Assembly: GCF_001675285.1 (NCBI RefSeq)
Contig: NZ_LSGQ01000001.1
Coordinates: forward strand, 496,001-560,000
DNA: 64,000 nucleotides
Source: Elizabethkingia miricola
Lineage (GTDB): Bacteria > Bacteroidota > Bacteroidia > Flavobacteriales > Weeksellaceae
Reading direction: 5' to 3'
Part shown: positions 26,918 through 35,932 of the stretch, in pieces
How the letters are laid out: each line of letters opens with the position of its first letter
Numbering within the stretch: the stretch's first letter is position 1
Program-made: the position numbers and the translations under genes
Notes under the pieces: model-generated
Databases searched by the model: none
What the model saw: only the letters and a program-made list of their open reading frames with translations
Told to the model about the DNA's origin: nothing

Positions 26918-27712
26918 CTACTCCTTCACCAGCTCAATGGGATTTTCTTCTTTTTGAAAACTCATTTTACCACTCTTAAAAAATTCCTTTGCATTGACTT
27001 CCTGACCATTGACAACCACTTTATTAATTCTGTCAGGATCTGTTCCCCTTTCTCTAAGCCATGCTAAGGGATCTTTTACATTATCCTGATATAATTTATT
27101 ATACTTCTTAGCCGGTATTTCTATATACCGAGGTTCTGGCTTTTCAAACATAATAAAGACATCAGAAGTCTTTACCAACTCCATTTTATGCTGTTGTTTG
27201 TCATCAGAGATTTTCAGAATCAATCCCGGCAATCCCCGGAATTTATAAGGTCCGTCTGAAATAGGTATTTCATTTGTAAACCATACTGTCCATTTGCGTC
27301 CCGCAAAAACAGTGGAAGCTTTTTGAATATTGTAGCCCTCATAAACCGACTTCTCCTGAAGTATCTCCCATTTCAGAGACCTTTCCTCTTTTATTTTATA
27401 ATATGTATCTAATAATTCTGTATACATATCGGTTTCCAGGCTTGCGTATTGTTTTTCAATAAAAGTTTTATAATATGTTTTGGGAGAAATAAACATATTA
27501 TTTTTTCTGAATTTTTGCAGCACGGAATCACGCTTATATTCTTCGTACTTGTAATAGAAAGATCCTTTTGGCGAAACATCCAGAAAAGCAACATCTTCCG
27601 TTTTTGTTTCCGGTTTTAGCGAATCTTTTAAATAGGAATGTTTATAAACAAAACGGGTATTTTGTCCTGATAATGCTATAAAAGCACAAAATAAAAGAGC
27701 AAACCTTAGCAT
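26918..27712 (-). CDS. GLPGLI family protein paired with a double-glycine peptide
   Basis: The 264-residue protein has a signal peptide (residues 1-16, ALSGQ) and the diagnostic motif FRGLPGLILKI near residue 165, preceded by GRKWTVWFTNEIPISDGPY. GLPGLI proteins are Bacteroidota-specific exported proteins of unknown biochemical role that often lie next to small peptide genes. The start overlaps the end of the upstream peptide gene by seven bases, so the two are coupled. A second such pair is at 34861-35914. The frame has no frameshift. What it does for the peptide (maturation, immunity or transport) is not known. Confidence 0.82.
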   Translation of the reverse strand: MLRFALLFCAFIALSGQNTRFVYKHSYLKDSLKPETKTEDVAFLDVSPKGSFYYKYEEYKRDSVLQKFRKNNMFISPKTYYKTFIEKQYASLETDMYTELLDTYYKIKEERSLKWEILQEKSVYEGYNIQKASTVFAGRKWTVWFTNEIPISDGPYKFRGLPGLILKISDDKQQHKMELVKTSDVFIMFEKPEPRYIEIPAKKYNKLYQDNVKDPLAWLRERGTDPDRINKVVVNGQEVNAKEFFKSGKMSFQKEENPIELVKE

Positions 27713-27939
27713 GTTTTAACGTACATTGCATCTCCTCTCTTACAAAAAATACCACTACGATCTTTGAATTGACCCGCATCGTCACAACCCTGAAAAGAAA
27801 TTAAAATGGGAACCTCTCCTTCCACTGAGCTTTTACACATAAGCATCGCCATAGGTATTCCACTACCCACTACACTTCTCAGTTGCTTTCGCGTTAGTAC
27901 TTTAGTGTTTGTGTGTTTTAAAGTAAATAATTTTTTCAT
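27706..27939 (-). CDS. Double-glycine-type leader peptide (bacteriocin-like), 77 residues
   Basis: I chose the ATG at 27937-27939 over an upstream in-frame ATG at 28050, because MKKLFTLKHTNTKVLTRKQL is a typical leader start. The leader ends at about VVGSG (residues 23-27), and the remaining ~50 residues contain four cysteines (MC, GC, FC, TC). Such leaders are cut by C39-type peptidase transporters after the small-residue pair. The cognate transporter may be the one at 56041. The gene is coupled to the GLPGLI gene. The mature function is unknown, though bacteriocin or signal are the usual guesses. The leader here ends GSG rather than GG. Confidence 0.65.
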   Translation of the reverse strand: MKKLFTLKHTNTKVLTRKQLRSVVGSGIPMAMLMCKSSVEGEVPILISFQGCDDAGQFKDRSGIFCKRGDAMYVKTC

Positions 27940-28200
27940 GTTTTTGGGTTTTAAATATTGAATAATTTTCCATAAATCCCTAAAAGTGGGCATTCTGAAT
28001 TCATTTGAAAAATTCAGATATACATGATAATAACAGACGGTCAAGATCATATATGTTACAAGCGATTGATGAATTTTATTTTCATCTGCTTCGCTAAGTT
28101 ATTCAAAAAAAATAAATACACAAATATTTTTCCTTAAATTTATATTTTTAATTTATTTTATTTATTAAAATTAATTATTCAAACCTTAATTTTCAGATAA

Positions 28201-28896
28201 TCAGCAAATCAACAACAACCGATATTCATTATTTTCCACAGGAGCCCTGTGCACACATGGCAAAACTTGTTGATCCGGATGGTCTACAGCCAATCTCCAA
28301 AGATGCCCTAATCCTAAATTAACAGGCTCGGCATTTGGTTTAGCCTGATAATGCAGATCAAAATAATTTTCCTTTAAAAAATCTTCAAATTCTGATTCGG
28401 GTCCGTCGTGTAATTCTTTCAGCTTTTCACGAACTTCCGGAATAAGGATTTTTTGTATTACCTGGTCATTGGAAACAATATCGCTAGCGGCACCATAGTA
28501 AGTGCATAAAAAAGTATCTGTACCCACAGGTGATCGATCTACATGCCAGGAATAGACATCGGTCGAAATAAAATTGAACTCATCATCACGTTCATAGCGT
28601 TTCAGCAAATTAAGGGAAGGCGACGCTCCAAAATCGGTTAATAATTGCAGATCATTGAGTATAATTTTTCTGGCAGCACTCCCCTTTTCTGATAATTGTA
28701 ATGCCAAAAGATCTTCAATGGAAACTTCTGTAATATTCTCTTTTAACTGAATCTGAGTTACAATCTCTTTAAAATCTCCGTCTAAATTTCTGTGCCAGCA
28801 AAGCGCATTGGTATTTCCCTGAAAATCGGTATTTACCAATTCAGAAAATGTAGAAACTACTCCAACCTGATTGTTATCAGAAAATCTGTTATCCAT
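28201..28896 (-). CDS. DUF1826 domain protein
   Basis: The 231-residue protein matches my memory of DUF1826: ALCWHRNLDGDF near the start, a central YSWHVDRSPVGTDTFLCTYYG, and a C-terminal VLPCVHRAPVENNEYRLLLIC. The H-x-D and the later C-x-H-R-A could bind metal. The combination hints at an iron/2-oxoglutarate-oxygenase-like fold, which I cannot prove. DUF1826 genes are often linked to zinc homeostasis (Zur, COG0523 GTPases) in other bacteria, but no such neighbour is seen here. There is no signal peptide, so it is cytoplasmic. Confidence 0.75.
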   Translation of the reverse strand: MDNRFSDNNQVGVVSTFSELVNTDFQGNTNALCWHRNLDGDFKEIVTQIQLKENITEVSIEDLLALQLSEKGSAARKIILNDLQLLTDFGASPSLNLLKRYERDDEFNFISTDVYSWHVDRSPVGTDTFLCTYYGAASDIVSNDQVIQKILIPEVREKLKELHDGPESEFEDFLKENYFDLHYQAKPNAEPVNLGLGHLWRLAVDHPDQQVLPCVHRAPVENNEYRLLLIC

Positions 28897-29036
28897 GTTT
28901 TTAAGTAAAAGTGTCTGATCGTTTTATGCTGTGCAAAAGTACAAAACAGATCACTGGGTAGATATAAAATTTCAGCACTTCAAATACCAGATAATGCGTA
29001 TATTAGTTATTCTGTTGGTTGATAAACAATATACAA

Positions 29037-30095
29037 ATGAAAAAATACACCTTCTTTCTGGCCTTTGTTCTACTGAGTTTTTGTATCTCTTGTAAAGAGT
29101 ATTTTGTGGGTAAGCCAGTTGATAAACAGAAATCGGGTTCTTACTTTATCGACTCCAAAAGAAAAATAGTTTATTGTCAGGGTGGCAGCTGGTTTGGTGT
29201 AGGAATCGCGCATATGGATTATGCTGATCCAAAATCATTTGAAGTTCTGGCAGAAGATATAGCCAAAGACAAAGATTCGGTATACTTTCGTAATATGACT
29301 CAAAAGCTGGTTGACAGAAACTCCTTTTATGTTGACAATGAGATTCCGAAAGATCGTCTTCACGTTTATTATATTGATCAGACTCTCGGCTTTGGTATTA
29401 TTAAAGGGGCAGATCCCAAAACATATGAACTGGTAAAAGACCATATCAACTGGGCCCGGGACAAGGATCATTACTTCTATGCCGATCGCATGATAAACGC
29501 CGACCGGAATACTTTTGCATTCATCAATGATTATTTCCTGAAAGATAAAGACTCTGTTTATGTCTCTCCTAATATTGGACAATTTAAGTCAATTCTGCCT
29601 AATCACGGAAATGTTGAAGCTATAAACAAACAATATATAAGAATTGGGAACACTATATACTTTCCACCATTTCGAAAAGACTCAGGTGTCGTGACCAGTT
29701 CGTTTGATAAGATCGACAAGATCAGAGTCATTAATCAGGACATTATTGGTATAAACAATAGCACCATATTATCCAGAGGCAAAAAATTTAAATATGATCA
29801 AGTTGATGTTAGTTCATTCCAGCTATTTCCTATTGATAAAAAAAATAGTGTATATGCAGACAATCCGTATTCAAAAGATAAGAACAATGTTTATTATGAC
29901 GAGGAAGTCATTCCGGGTGCGGATGTAAAGTCATTTATACTCATGGATAATAATTTCGGGAAAGATGCAAAAAATGCCTATTATAAAAACGAACTTCTAA
30001 AAGAAGTAGATGCACCAAGCTTTAAGAAAGAAGGTGACTTTTATAAAGACAAACTGGGGAATAAATACAGTATTTTTACAGGAAAGAAAATTTAA
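29037..30095 (+). CDS. DKNYY-repeat lipoprotein
   Basis: I place the start at 29037 (MKKYTFFLAFVLLSFCISC), because the lipoprotein signal begins there; an ATG at 29019 would add six residues. The lipobox leads to a lipidated cysteine at residue 19. The protein carries several spaced units of the DKNYY family: AKDKDSVYFRN, ARDKDHYFYAD, LKDKDSVYVSP, SKDKNNVYYDEEVIPGAD and GKDAKNAYYKNELL. DKNYY proteins are Bacteroidota surface or periplasmic lipoproteins of unknown function. The gene stands alone. Confidence 0.8.
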   Translation: MKKYTFFLAFVLLSFCISCKEYFVGKPVDKQKSGSYFIDSKRKIVYCQGGSWFGVGIAHMDYADPKSFEVLAEDIAKDKDSVYFRNMTQKLVDRNSFYVDNEIPKDRLHVYYIDQTLGFGIIKGADPKTYELVKDHINWARDKDHYFYADRMINADRNTFAFINDYFLKDKDSVYVSPNIGQFKSILPNHGNVEAINKQYIRIGNTIYFPPFRKDSGVVTSSFDKIDKIRVINQDIIGINNSTILSRGKKFKYDQVDVSSFQLFPIDKKNSVYADNPYSKDKNNVYYDEEVIPGADVKSFILMDNNFGKDAKNAYYKNELLKEVDAPSFKKEGDFYKDKLGNKYSIFTGKKI

Positions 30096-30247
30096 TAACC
30101 GTAATAGCTGTTATTAAGCGCTGGTAGCGCTATCCAGTCAATAGCATTTCAATATTTATTTAGAATGATTTAAAATAAAATTGTAAAATAATTCACTTTT
30201 CCTTTATTTTGCATTTTTATTTATAATAGTTTTAAATAAGGTTAATA

Positions 30248-32728
30248 ATGATGCAATGTAATGAAGACCTGTTCTTTCAAAATCAAACTAAATCCCTTGA
30301 TACAAAAGGATTACAACACAAAAAAAACACAATCCAAAATATAATTACAGACAGAATACAGCCGTTTTTGATTATACTTTTTTCTATATTAAGCTTGATA
30401 GGAGTTGATGCCCAAACTACACAGGGATCACTAACCGGAAAAGTGACAATGGTGGATGGTGAGCCTCTAACGTCTATTTCTGTTTCTTTACTCGGCACAG
30501 ACAGGCAAACCCTTACAGATGATGCCGGTATATACAAATTCGGAAATCTGAATGCTGGCCAGTATACCATAAAACTGCAAATATTAGGTTCGAAAGAAGT
30601 TCGTCTTCCTGTTGAAGTGAAAGCCGGAGAAAATACACAACTGGACTATCAGCTGACCAAAGAAAATATTATGGCCATACAGGAGGTGGTCATTATGAAA
30701 AACACCAACCGCTTTTCTAAAAAGGAAAGTGTTTATGTCGCCAGACTCCCTCTAAAAAACATGGAAAATCCACAGGTATACAACACTGTTACAAAGGAGC
30801 TATTTCAGGAACAGGTAGCGGTAGATCTGGGAAGCATTTCGAAAAATGTACCGGGTGCCGGAGTTCCTATGATTGCCAATCAGGGAAGAGTAACATTTCG
30901 TTCAAGAGGATTTGAAACCGAACCCAATGCTCGCAACGGTGTAGCCGGAGCTGCATTTTCAGTAATCGATCCGGTAAATCTGGAACGTATAGAAGCCATA
31001 AAGGGACCTTCCGCAACATTATTCGGGAAAAGTGTGGCCAGCAGCTATGGTGGTGTATACAACCGTGTCACCAAAAAACCTTACAATGATTTTGGCGGTG
31101 AAGTAGGTTATGTTGGTGGAAGCTGGAATTATAACCGATTGACACTGGATGTTAATACTCCTGTTAACAAAGACCGTACAGCCCTTTTCCGATTGAATGC
31201 TGCCGGCACCTACGAAAAGAGTTTTCAGGATCTTGGGTTTACCAATTCTTTAGCCATTGCACCAAGTTTCTCTTACCAGATAACAGACCGTATGTCGCTT
31301 CTTTTGGATGTTGAATTTAATCAGGCAAAGGGAACTTCCGTAGTACGCTTTAATCCTTATACAGGTAGCAACAAAACACAGTCTATTGCCGATATGAAGT
31401 TTCCATATTATAAAAATTTCCTGAGCGATGATCTTGCCTATGAAACACAGATGATGAATATTTTCGCACAGCTGAATTATAAAATCTCTGATAAATGGAC
31501 TTCCCAAACAATTATATCACGTGCCAGGTCCACTATTAATGGTTACATATCCGCCATTAACGGAAAAACAGACTCTACTGCAAGTGCGCAGGTAATGGTA
31601 GGCACAACTTCTTTTATTGCCACCAATATTCAGCAGAATTTCATTGGTGACTTTCATATCGGACGCTTCAGAAACCGAATGGTTGTAGGATTGGATTATT
31701 ATAACAATTCAAATCACTTTGACCGCTATCACACCAATACCAAGATATTCAATTTTGTTCATCCGTCTGCTGACTTCAGGGTAAACCGTAATACAATCGA
31801 TGCATTGACAGCCACTTCTGCTGTCAGGAAAGAGAATAATGGTGACAATACCTACGCTGCTTATGTATCGGATGTGTTCAATATTACCGATCAGCTTATG
31901 GTAATGGCCAGCTTGCGGGTAGACAGATTTCAGTTTAAAGGGGTCTATGACATCACCACCGGTGAGATAAAAGGTGGATTAAGCAATAGCGGTGTACAGG
32001 CTGGTCCATACGGGCAGACTGCATTCTCACCAAAGCTTGGAATTGTCTATGAAGTACTTAAAAATAAGCTTTCACTTTTCGGGAATTATATGAATGGCTT
32101 TAATAATGTAAGTGGTGTTGATATTAACGGTAATTCTTTCAGACCTGAGTATGCCAATCAGCTGGAATTTGGAGTAAAAACAGATCTTTTCAACCACAAA
32201 CTTGTGGGGACACTAAGCTATTATAACATCCGTGTGGACAACGTACTAAGAACAAATCCTGATGATATTAATTATTCCATACAGGATGGTACACAGCTGA
32301 GCAAAGGAATGGAAGCCGAAATAACAGTTAATCCTTTTGACGGATTAAATATTGTTGCCGGTTATGCTTATAATGACAGTAAATATTCCAAAGCCAATCC
32401 TGCTGTTAACGGACTTAGGCCTGCATTATCTGGACCTGCAAATATGTTCAATTACTGGATAAGCTACCGGATCCCTCAGGGAAAATTGAAGGGATTGGGA
32501 ATAGGTACCGGTGCCAATATGGGTTCTTCCTCTTACCAAACGAATACACAAACCTCAAAAGTAATTATACCTTCATATAAAATGTTTGATATTGGTATTT
32601 TCTACGATCAGCCAAAATATAGAGTAGGACTTAAATTCGATAATATCACGAATGAAAAAGCATGGTCGGTACGCTTAACACCACAGGCTCCGGCTCGTTT
32701 TCTTGGAAGTGTATCTCTAAAGTTCTAA
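30248..32728 (+). CDS. TonB-dependent siderophore-type receptor with N-terminal carboxypeptidase-like domain
   Basis: The 826-residue outer-membrane protein begins with an extended cytoplasmic stretch and a membrane segment (PFLIILFSILSLIGVDAQ). A carboxypeptidase-regulatory-like domain follows (GSLTGKVTMVDGEPLTSISVSLLGTDRQTLTDDAG). The TonB box is in the region KENIMAIQEVVI. The plug has VPMIANQGRVTFRSRGFE and IEAIKGPSATLFG, and a 22-strand-type barrel ends in FLGSVSLKF. Plug and barrel resemble FhuA/FecA-type ferric siderophore receptors. The true start may be one of several ATGs near 30248-30250. The following convergent gene is a DUF4198-like protein often found with metal-uptake receptors. 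It is probably iron-regulated, though no Fur box is confirmed. Confidence 0.88.
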   Translation: MMQCNEDLFFQNQTKSLDTKGLQHKKNTIQNIITDRIQPFLIILFSILSLIGVDAQTTQGSLTGKVTMVDGEPLTSISVSLLGTDRQTLTDDAGIYKFGNLNAGQYTIKLQILGSKEVRLPVEVKAGENTQLDYQLTKENIMAIQEVVIMKNTNRFSKKESVYVARLPLKNMENPQVYNTVTKELFQEQVAVDLGSISKNVPGAGVPMIANQGRVTFRSRGFETEPNARNGVAGAAFSVIDPVNLERIEAIKGPSATLFGKSVASSYGGVYNRVTKKPYNDFGGEVGYVGGSWNYNRLTLDVNTPVNKDRTALFRLNAAGTYEKSFQDLGFTNSLAIAPSFSYQITDRMSLLLDVEFNQAKGTSVVRFNPYTGSNKTQSIADMKFPYYKNFLSDDLAYETQMMNIFAQLNYKISDKWTSQTIISRARSTINGYISAINGKTDSTASAQVMVGTTSFIATNIQQNFIGDFHIGRFRNRMVVGLDYYNNSNHFDRYHTNTKIFNFVHPSADFRVNRNTIDALTATSAVRKENNGDNTYAAYVSDVFNITDQLMVMASLRVDRFQFKGVYDITTGEIKGGLSNSGVQAGPYGQTAFSPKLGIVYEVLKNKLSLFGNYMNGFNNVSGVDINGNSFRPEYANQLEFGVKTDLFNHKLVGTLSYYNIRVDNVLRTNPDDINYSIQDGTQLSKGMEAEITVNPFDGLNIVAGYAYNDSKYSKANPAVNGLRPALSGPANMFNYWISYRIPQGKLKGLGIGTGANMGSSSYQTNTQTSKVIIPSYKMFDIGIFYDQPKYRVGLKFDNITNEKAWSVRLTPQAPARFLGSVSLKF

Positions 32729-32750
32729 TCTTAAAATTACATCAATATAA

Positions 32751-32777
32751 AACCCGGATTTATAAGTCCGGGTTTTT
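32751..32777. terminator. Bidirectional terminator after the TonB receptor
   Basis: AACCCGGA and TCCGGGTT form a GC-rich stem with loop TTTATAAG, followed by TTTTATTATA. It lies between two convergent genes and fits both. Confidence 0.85.
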
Positions 32778-32797
32778 ATTATATGTAAAAGGAATCT

Positions 32798-33538
32798 TTA
32801 ATTAATCCACAAACAATAATTATTGCGATAGCGTATTTTACCATAGGCTTTCCCACCAAAAGTTCCGAGTGTATTATCGTACCAGTCTTGCCGTATTACG
32901 TAAAGTCCGGATATTGTTGGTTTAAAAACAGCAGGATGTTTATCGTCCACCTGAATATTCTTTTCCCAGTTTTCCGGATTAAATATGCGTAACGACGTTC
33001 CTTTATCAGCAGCTTTCTTATCACGATAAGGAAAAATGCTATAAATGCCATTCTGCTCCTGCAAAATAATATCCATAAATTGAGTAGGTAATATCTGAGT
33101 ATCTGAAATATTGCCAACACGATAGGAGCTGCATAAAAAATCTACAGGCCGGATGTTTTCCTGAGAATTTGCGGAACGCACCAGAACCGGTAACTTATCG
33201 TTTATACCATAAATTCTATAGTTTCCTTCTTTCTTCGGAGTAAAAGTTCCTTCCCAGCAATCTGCGTTCTGCTTTATATTGATATTTAATTTCTCTCCTT
33301 TATCATTAAGGATAAAAACCTGAAAATTCTGAATTTCTTTGTATTCAGAACCTGTTGTGCGATGCCGCACGCTAAGATCATCAATATGACCATAGCATAA
33401 CTGTATTTTTACAGGATCGTTCAACTTTCCAGCTCCATGAACTTCCATCCAGTATGCACTTGCTCTAGTCAGTTGGGGAAATAAGAAAGTGCTTAACAAT
33501 AGCAGACACCAAAAAAGCTTTATCGGGAGTTTATACAT
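32798..33538 (-). CDS. DUF4198-like periplasmic protein
   Basis: The 246-residue exported protein (signal peptide to about residue 27, LTRASA-YW) starts its mature part with AYWMEVHGAGKLNDPVKIQLCYG. This is the pattern of DUF4198/metal-uptake-associated periplasmic proteins, with a later WEGTFTPKKEGNYRIY and a C-terminal GGKAYGKIRYRNNYCLWIN. Such proteins are often near TonB-dependent metal receptors, and here one is convergent with it. A role in metal or cofactor uptake is inferred from this context only. Confidence 0.65.
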   Translation of the reverse strand: MYKLPIKLFWCLLLLSTFLFPQLTRASAYWMEVHGAGKLNDPVKIQLCYGHIDDLSVRHRTTGSEYKEIQNFQVFILNDKGEKLNINIKQNADCWEGTFTPKKEGNYRIYGINDKLPVLVRSANSQENIRPVDFLCSSYRVGNISDTQILPTQFMDIILQEQNGIYSIFPYRDKKAADKGTSLRIFNPENWEKNIQVDDKHPAVFKPTISGLYVIRQDWYDNTLGTFGGKAYGKIRYRNNYCLWIN

Positions 33539-33689
33539 CTTATCAATTATTTTCTTTTCACCTCTGTATAGAAGGAGAAATTCAGGATATAAAAATACAA
33601 CTTTTGCCTGTTAACCTATTTTTATATTTCAATAATCAAAAAGCGTTCTAAAAAAGAATGGAGGTAAATTATCATTTACTTTATGATAC

Positions 33690-34064
33690 TTACCTTATTT
33701 CCTGCTGTTGCAGATTGAAAACTGTTCCTGCCGGATCGGTGATCCAGTGCATATTTTCTGGCAGCTCCTCAAGCTCGTCACAAGTATCAATACCTTTTGC
33801 CTGTAAATAGTCTGTAGCTACTTCTACATTCGGAACCGTGAGTTGCAGCCATGTTTCTGAATGGGTATAATTATCCACACAATCCAACCAGATAATATTA
33901 TGTCCAAATTTTACCTGATGAGTTCTGGAAACAGTTGGATTTTCAATAGGTTTTTCTTCGACTTCCAGCTTCAGAATATCTCTGTAAAAAGTTACTGTCT
34001 TCTCATACTTGCTCTTAGGGATTTTTATAGCAATATTGATTCCCGCTTCAAATTCCGGATTCAT
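33690..34064 (-). CDS. VOC (glyoxalase/bleomycin-resistance) superfamily protein
   Basis: The 124-residue protein shows the paired beta-alpha-beta units of the VOC fold: GINIAIKIPKSKYEKTVTFYRDILKLEVEE, then VKFGHNIIWLDCVDNYTHSETWLQLTVPNVEVATDYLQAKGI and ITDPAGTVFNLQQ. Members bind a metal and catalyse varied reactions. The substrate cannot be told from sequence. It is followed (upstream in transcription) by the SRPBCC protein, with about 50 bases between, so the two may be co-transcribed. Confidence 0.8.
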   Translation of the reverse strand: MNPEFEAGINIAIKIPKSKYEKTVTFYRDILKLEVEEKPIENPTVSRTHQVKFGHNIIWLDCVDNYTHSETWLQLTVPNVEVATDYLQAKGIDTCDELEELPENMHWITDPAGTVFNLQQQEIR

Positions 34065-34114
34065 ATTTTATAATTTTCTATTAATACTTAGACAATCTGC
34101 CATAACCTCAACAT

Positions 34115-34606
34115 CTATTTCAGTTTCCATTTTTTTACAATCTCAGCATTGAATCCTTCTGCCTCTTTTGGATTGGGTACTCCCCTTCCTGTAGAAATCA
34201 AATGATGCAGACTATTGTTGATATAATTACCCCAGGCATCGGTGCAAATATTATAACATTCCTCTTCCGGCACCAATCCGTCATGGGTAAACTTTACAGT
34301 TGTTTTACCATTATTTTCGGAGATTTCAAAAACCAGTTTTGTTCCCCGCCATTCGTTTTTATTTTCTGTAAAACTAAACTGGTTATCCAAAACATCATAA
34401 ACCAGTTTTTTATCCGGAATTTCTCCACTCAATCTAAGTTTCGAAAGGTGAACATCTTTATAATGGTAGAGAAATGTTTCACCTAATTTATCCGTCTCGC
34501 CTTCTATTTCTTCAGACCACCAGCCCCTAAAGTTTTTTATAGCATTAAAACATTCGCCGGGTGTCTGATCGACAGAGAATTCTGTAGTGTAACTCTTATT
34601 GTCCAT
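34115..34606 (-). CDS. SRPBCC (AHSA1/START-like) small-molecule-binding protein
   Basis: The 163-residue protein opens with SYTTEFSVDQTPGECFNAIKNFRGWWSEEIEG and contains TKLVFEISENNGKTTVKFTHDGLVPEEECYNICTDAWGNYINNSL. This is typical of the AHSA1/START-like (SRPBCC) fold, which makes a deep hydrophobic pocket. No catalytic motif allows a specific role. It is likely in one operon with the VOC protein. Confidence 0.82.
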   Translation of the reverse strand: MDNKSYTTEFSVDQTPGECFNAIKNFRGWWSEEIEGETDKLGETFLYHYKDVHLSKLRLSGEIPDKKLVYDVLDNQFSFTENKNEWRGTKLVFEISENNGKTTVKFTHDGLVPEEECYNICTDAWGNYINNSLHHLISTGRGVPNPKEAEGFNAEIVKKWKLK

Positions 34607-34860
34607 ATTGTATGAGATTTTAGGTTTCTATTCTAGATGATCCGCATCACTTCATCTGGTTGAGTAAAGTTAGTAAGGAACCTAATTTTATGGTCTTGTC
34701 TTATGGCAAGAAATGATTTGGGTATAATTTAGCAAAGTTAATTTTAAATTAATTTTTTAAATAAAAACAAAGTATATTTAGAAAATAAATTATGTTAAAT
34801 TGTTTAATTAATAATATTTTATACATTAGCAATGTATAAATTAAAAAAAACACGCTTCCT

Positions 34861-35043
34861 ATGAAAAAATTAAAAAAAATTACCAAAACAGATTTAAAAA
34901 AGGTAAAAGGTTCTGCTGCCTGCAGCTTCTGGATTCCTGTAACAGCACCTTGTGGAGCAGAGTATTATTTATGTGCAGATAATTATCAATCCGGAGATCA
35001 GTTATTTAAAGCGATTAAAAGATTTGATTCTGCAAAATGTTAA
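34861..35043 (+). CDS. Bacteriocin-like double-glycine-type leader peptide, 60 residues
   Basis: The peptide begins MKKLKKITKTDLKKVKGSAA, a leader ending at a Gly-Ser/Ala pair (GSAA). The core SFWIPVTAPCGAEYYLCADN...DSAKC brings the total to four cysteines. The start follows an A-rich stretch. The gene is followed by a small terminator-like hairpin (35049-35070) and a GLPGLI gene at 35084. This pair repeats the arrangement at 26918-27939, so the peptide is probably exported and matured together with GLPGLI function. Confidence 0.65.
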   Translation: MKKLKKITKTDLKKVKGSAACSFWIPVTAPCGAEYYLCADNYQSGDQLFKAIKRFDSAKC

Positions 35044-35048
35044 ACCAG

Positions 35049-35070
35049 GAGTCACCCAATGACTCTTTTA
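35049..35070 (+). terminator. Terminator-like hairpin between peptide and GLPGLI gene
   Basis: The stem GAGTCA/TGACTC with loop CCCAA is followed by TTTTA. It lies in the 40-base gap between peptide and GLPGLI genes, so it may let most transcription stop after the peptide and leave a low level of readthrough. Confidence 0.6.
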
Positions 35071-35083
35071 CATTCTAATTATT

Positions 35084-35914
35084 ATGAAGTTTATTCAATT
35101 GTTATTTGCATTCTCTTTTATCTACTTAAAAGCACAGTTTTCAACAGTATCCGGTAATTTCACCCTAAATTCTGATCCTTATAGCACTGCTGTTTTGGAT
35201 AAAAGCTTTCAGAATATTTATTATAAGCTTAACTTCGTTAAAAAGCCGCGCGAAACAGATAAAAAAACAGAGGTAATATGTGTATTACAGCTTGGAAAAG
35301 ATTATTCAAAATTCAGCGATTTAAACAAGCTGAAAAGGGATTCTTTGATGGAAAAGCTTAGTCATAAAAACAAAATAAATGCAGATGATATGAACAAGAT
35401 GCTCAGACTGAGAAATCATTGGGAAAATGTTCTGGTAAAAAATATTCCTGAGCAAAAGAATATACATCAGGAGGATATGGCTGAAGACTATCAGTATGAA
35501 GAAAAACAACCTGTTTTTGAATGGAAAATAGAGAATGACACTAAAGATATTTTGGGATACAATTGCAGAAAAGCAACAACCCAATACCGAGGCAGAAAAT
35601 ATACAGCATGGTACGCCACAGACATTCCGATTAATAATGGTCCCTATGTATTTCAGGGATTACCGGGATTAATTATGGAAATCGAAGATCAAAAGCAACA
35701 TTATCATTTTATAGCCGTTGCTATGGATAAAAAGACTTCAGAAATCTATTTGCGAAATGAGGATAAAATTTTCCATGTAGACAGAAAACGCTTCAGAAAA
35801 GTCCAAAAAAGTTACCATGACAATCCCGGTTTTTTCTACGGTGGAGCCTATGACAAAGATGGTACTTCGGTAAAATTAAAAGCAAAGCCGTATAATCCTA
35901 TTGAATTGGAATAA
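35084..35914 (+). CDS. GLPGLI family protein paired with the 34861 peptide
   Basis: The 276-residue protein has a signal peptide (residues 1-18, FIYLKA-QF) and the motif YVFQGLPGLIMEIEDQKQ at about residues 187-204, preceded by GRKYTAWYATDIPINNGP. It is related over its length to the protein at 26918 (shared PLGL-type motif, WYATD/WFTNE, IPINNGPY/IPISDGPY). Both are next to leader peptides. Two divergent copies of the same module in one 10-kb stretch suggest duplication and diversification. Confidence 0.82.
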   Translation: MKFIQLLFAFSFIYLKAQFSTVSGNFTLNSDPYSTAVLDKSFQNIYYKLNFVKKPRETDKKTEVICVLQLGKDYSKFSDLNKLKRDSLMEKLSHKNKINADDMNKMLRLRNHWENVLVKNIPEQKNIHQEDMAEDYQYEEKQPVFEWKIENDTKDILGYNCRKATTQYRGRKYTAWYATDIPINNGPYVFQGLPGLIMEIEDQKQHYHFIAVAMDKKTSEIYLRNEDKIFHVDRKRFRKVQKSYHDNPGFFYGGAYDKDGTSVKLKAKPYNPIELE

Positions 35915-35932
35915 CTGGCAATAAAAATAAAG

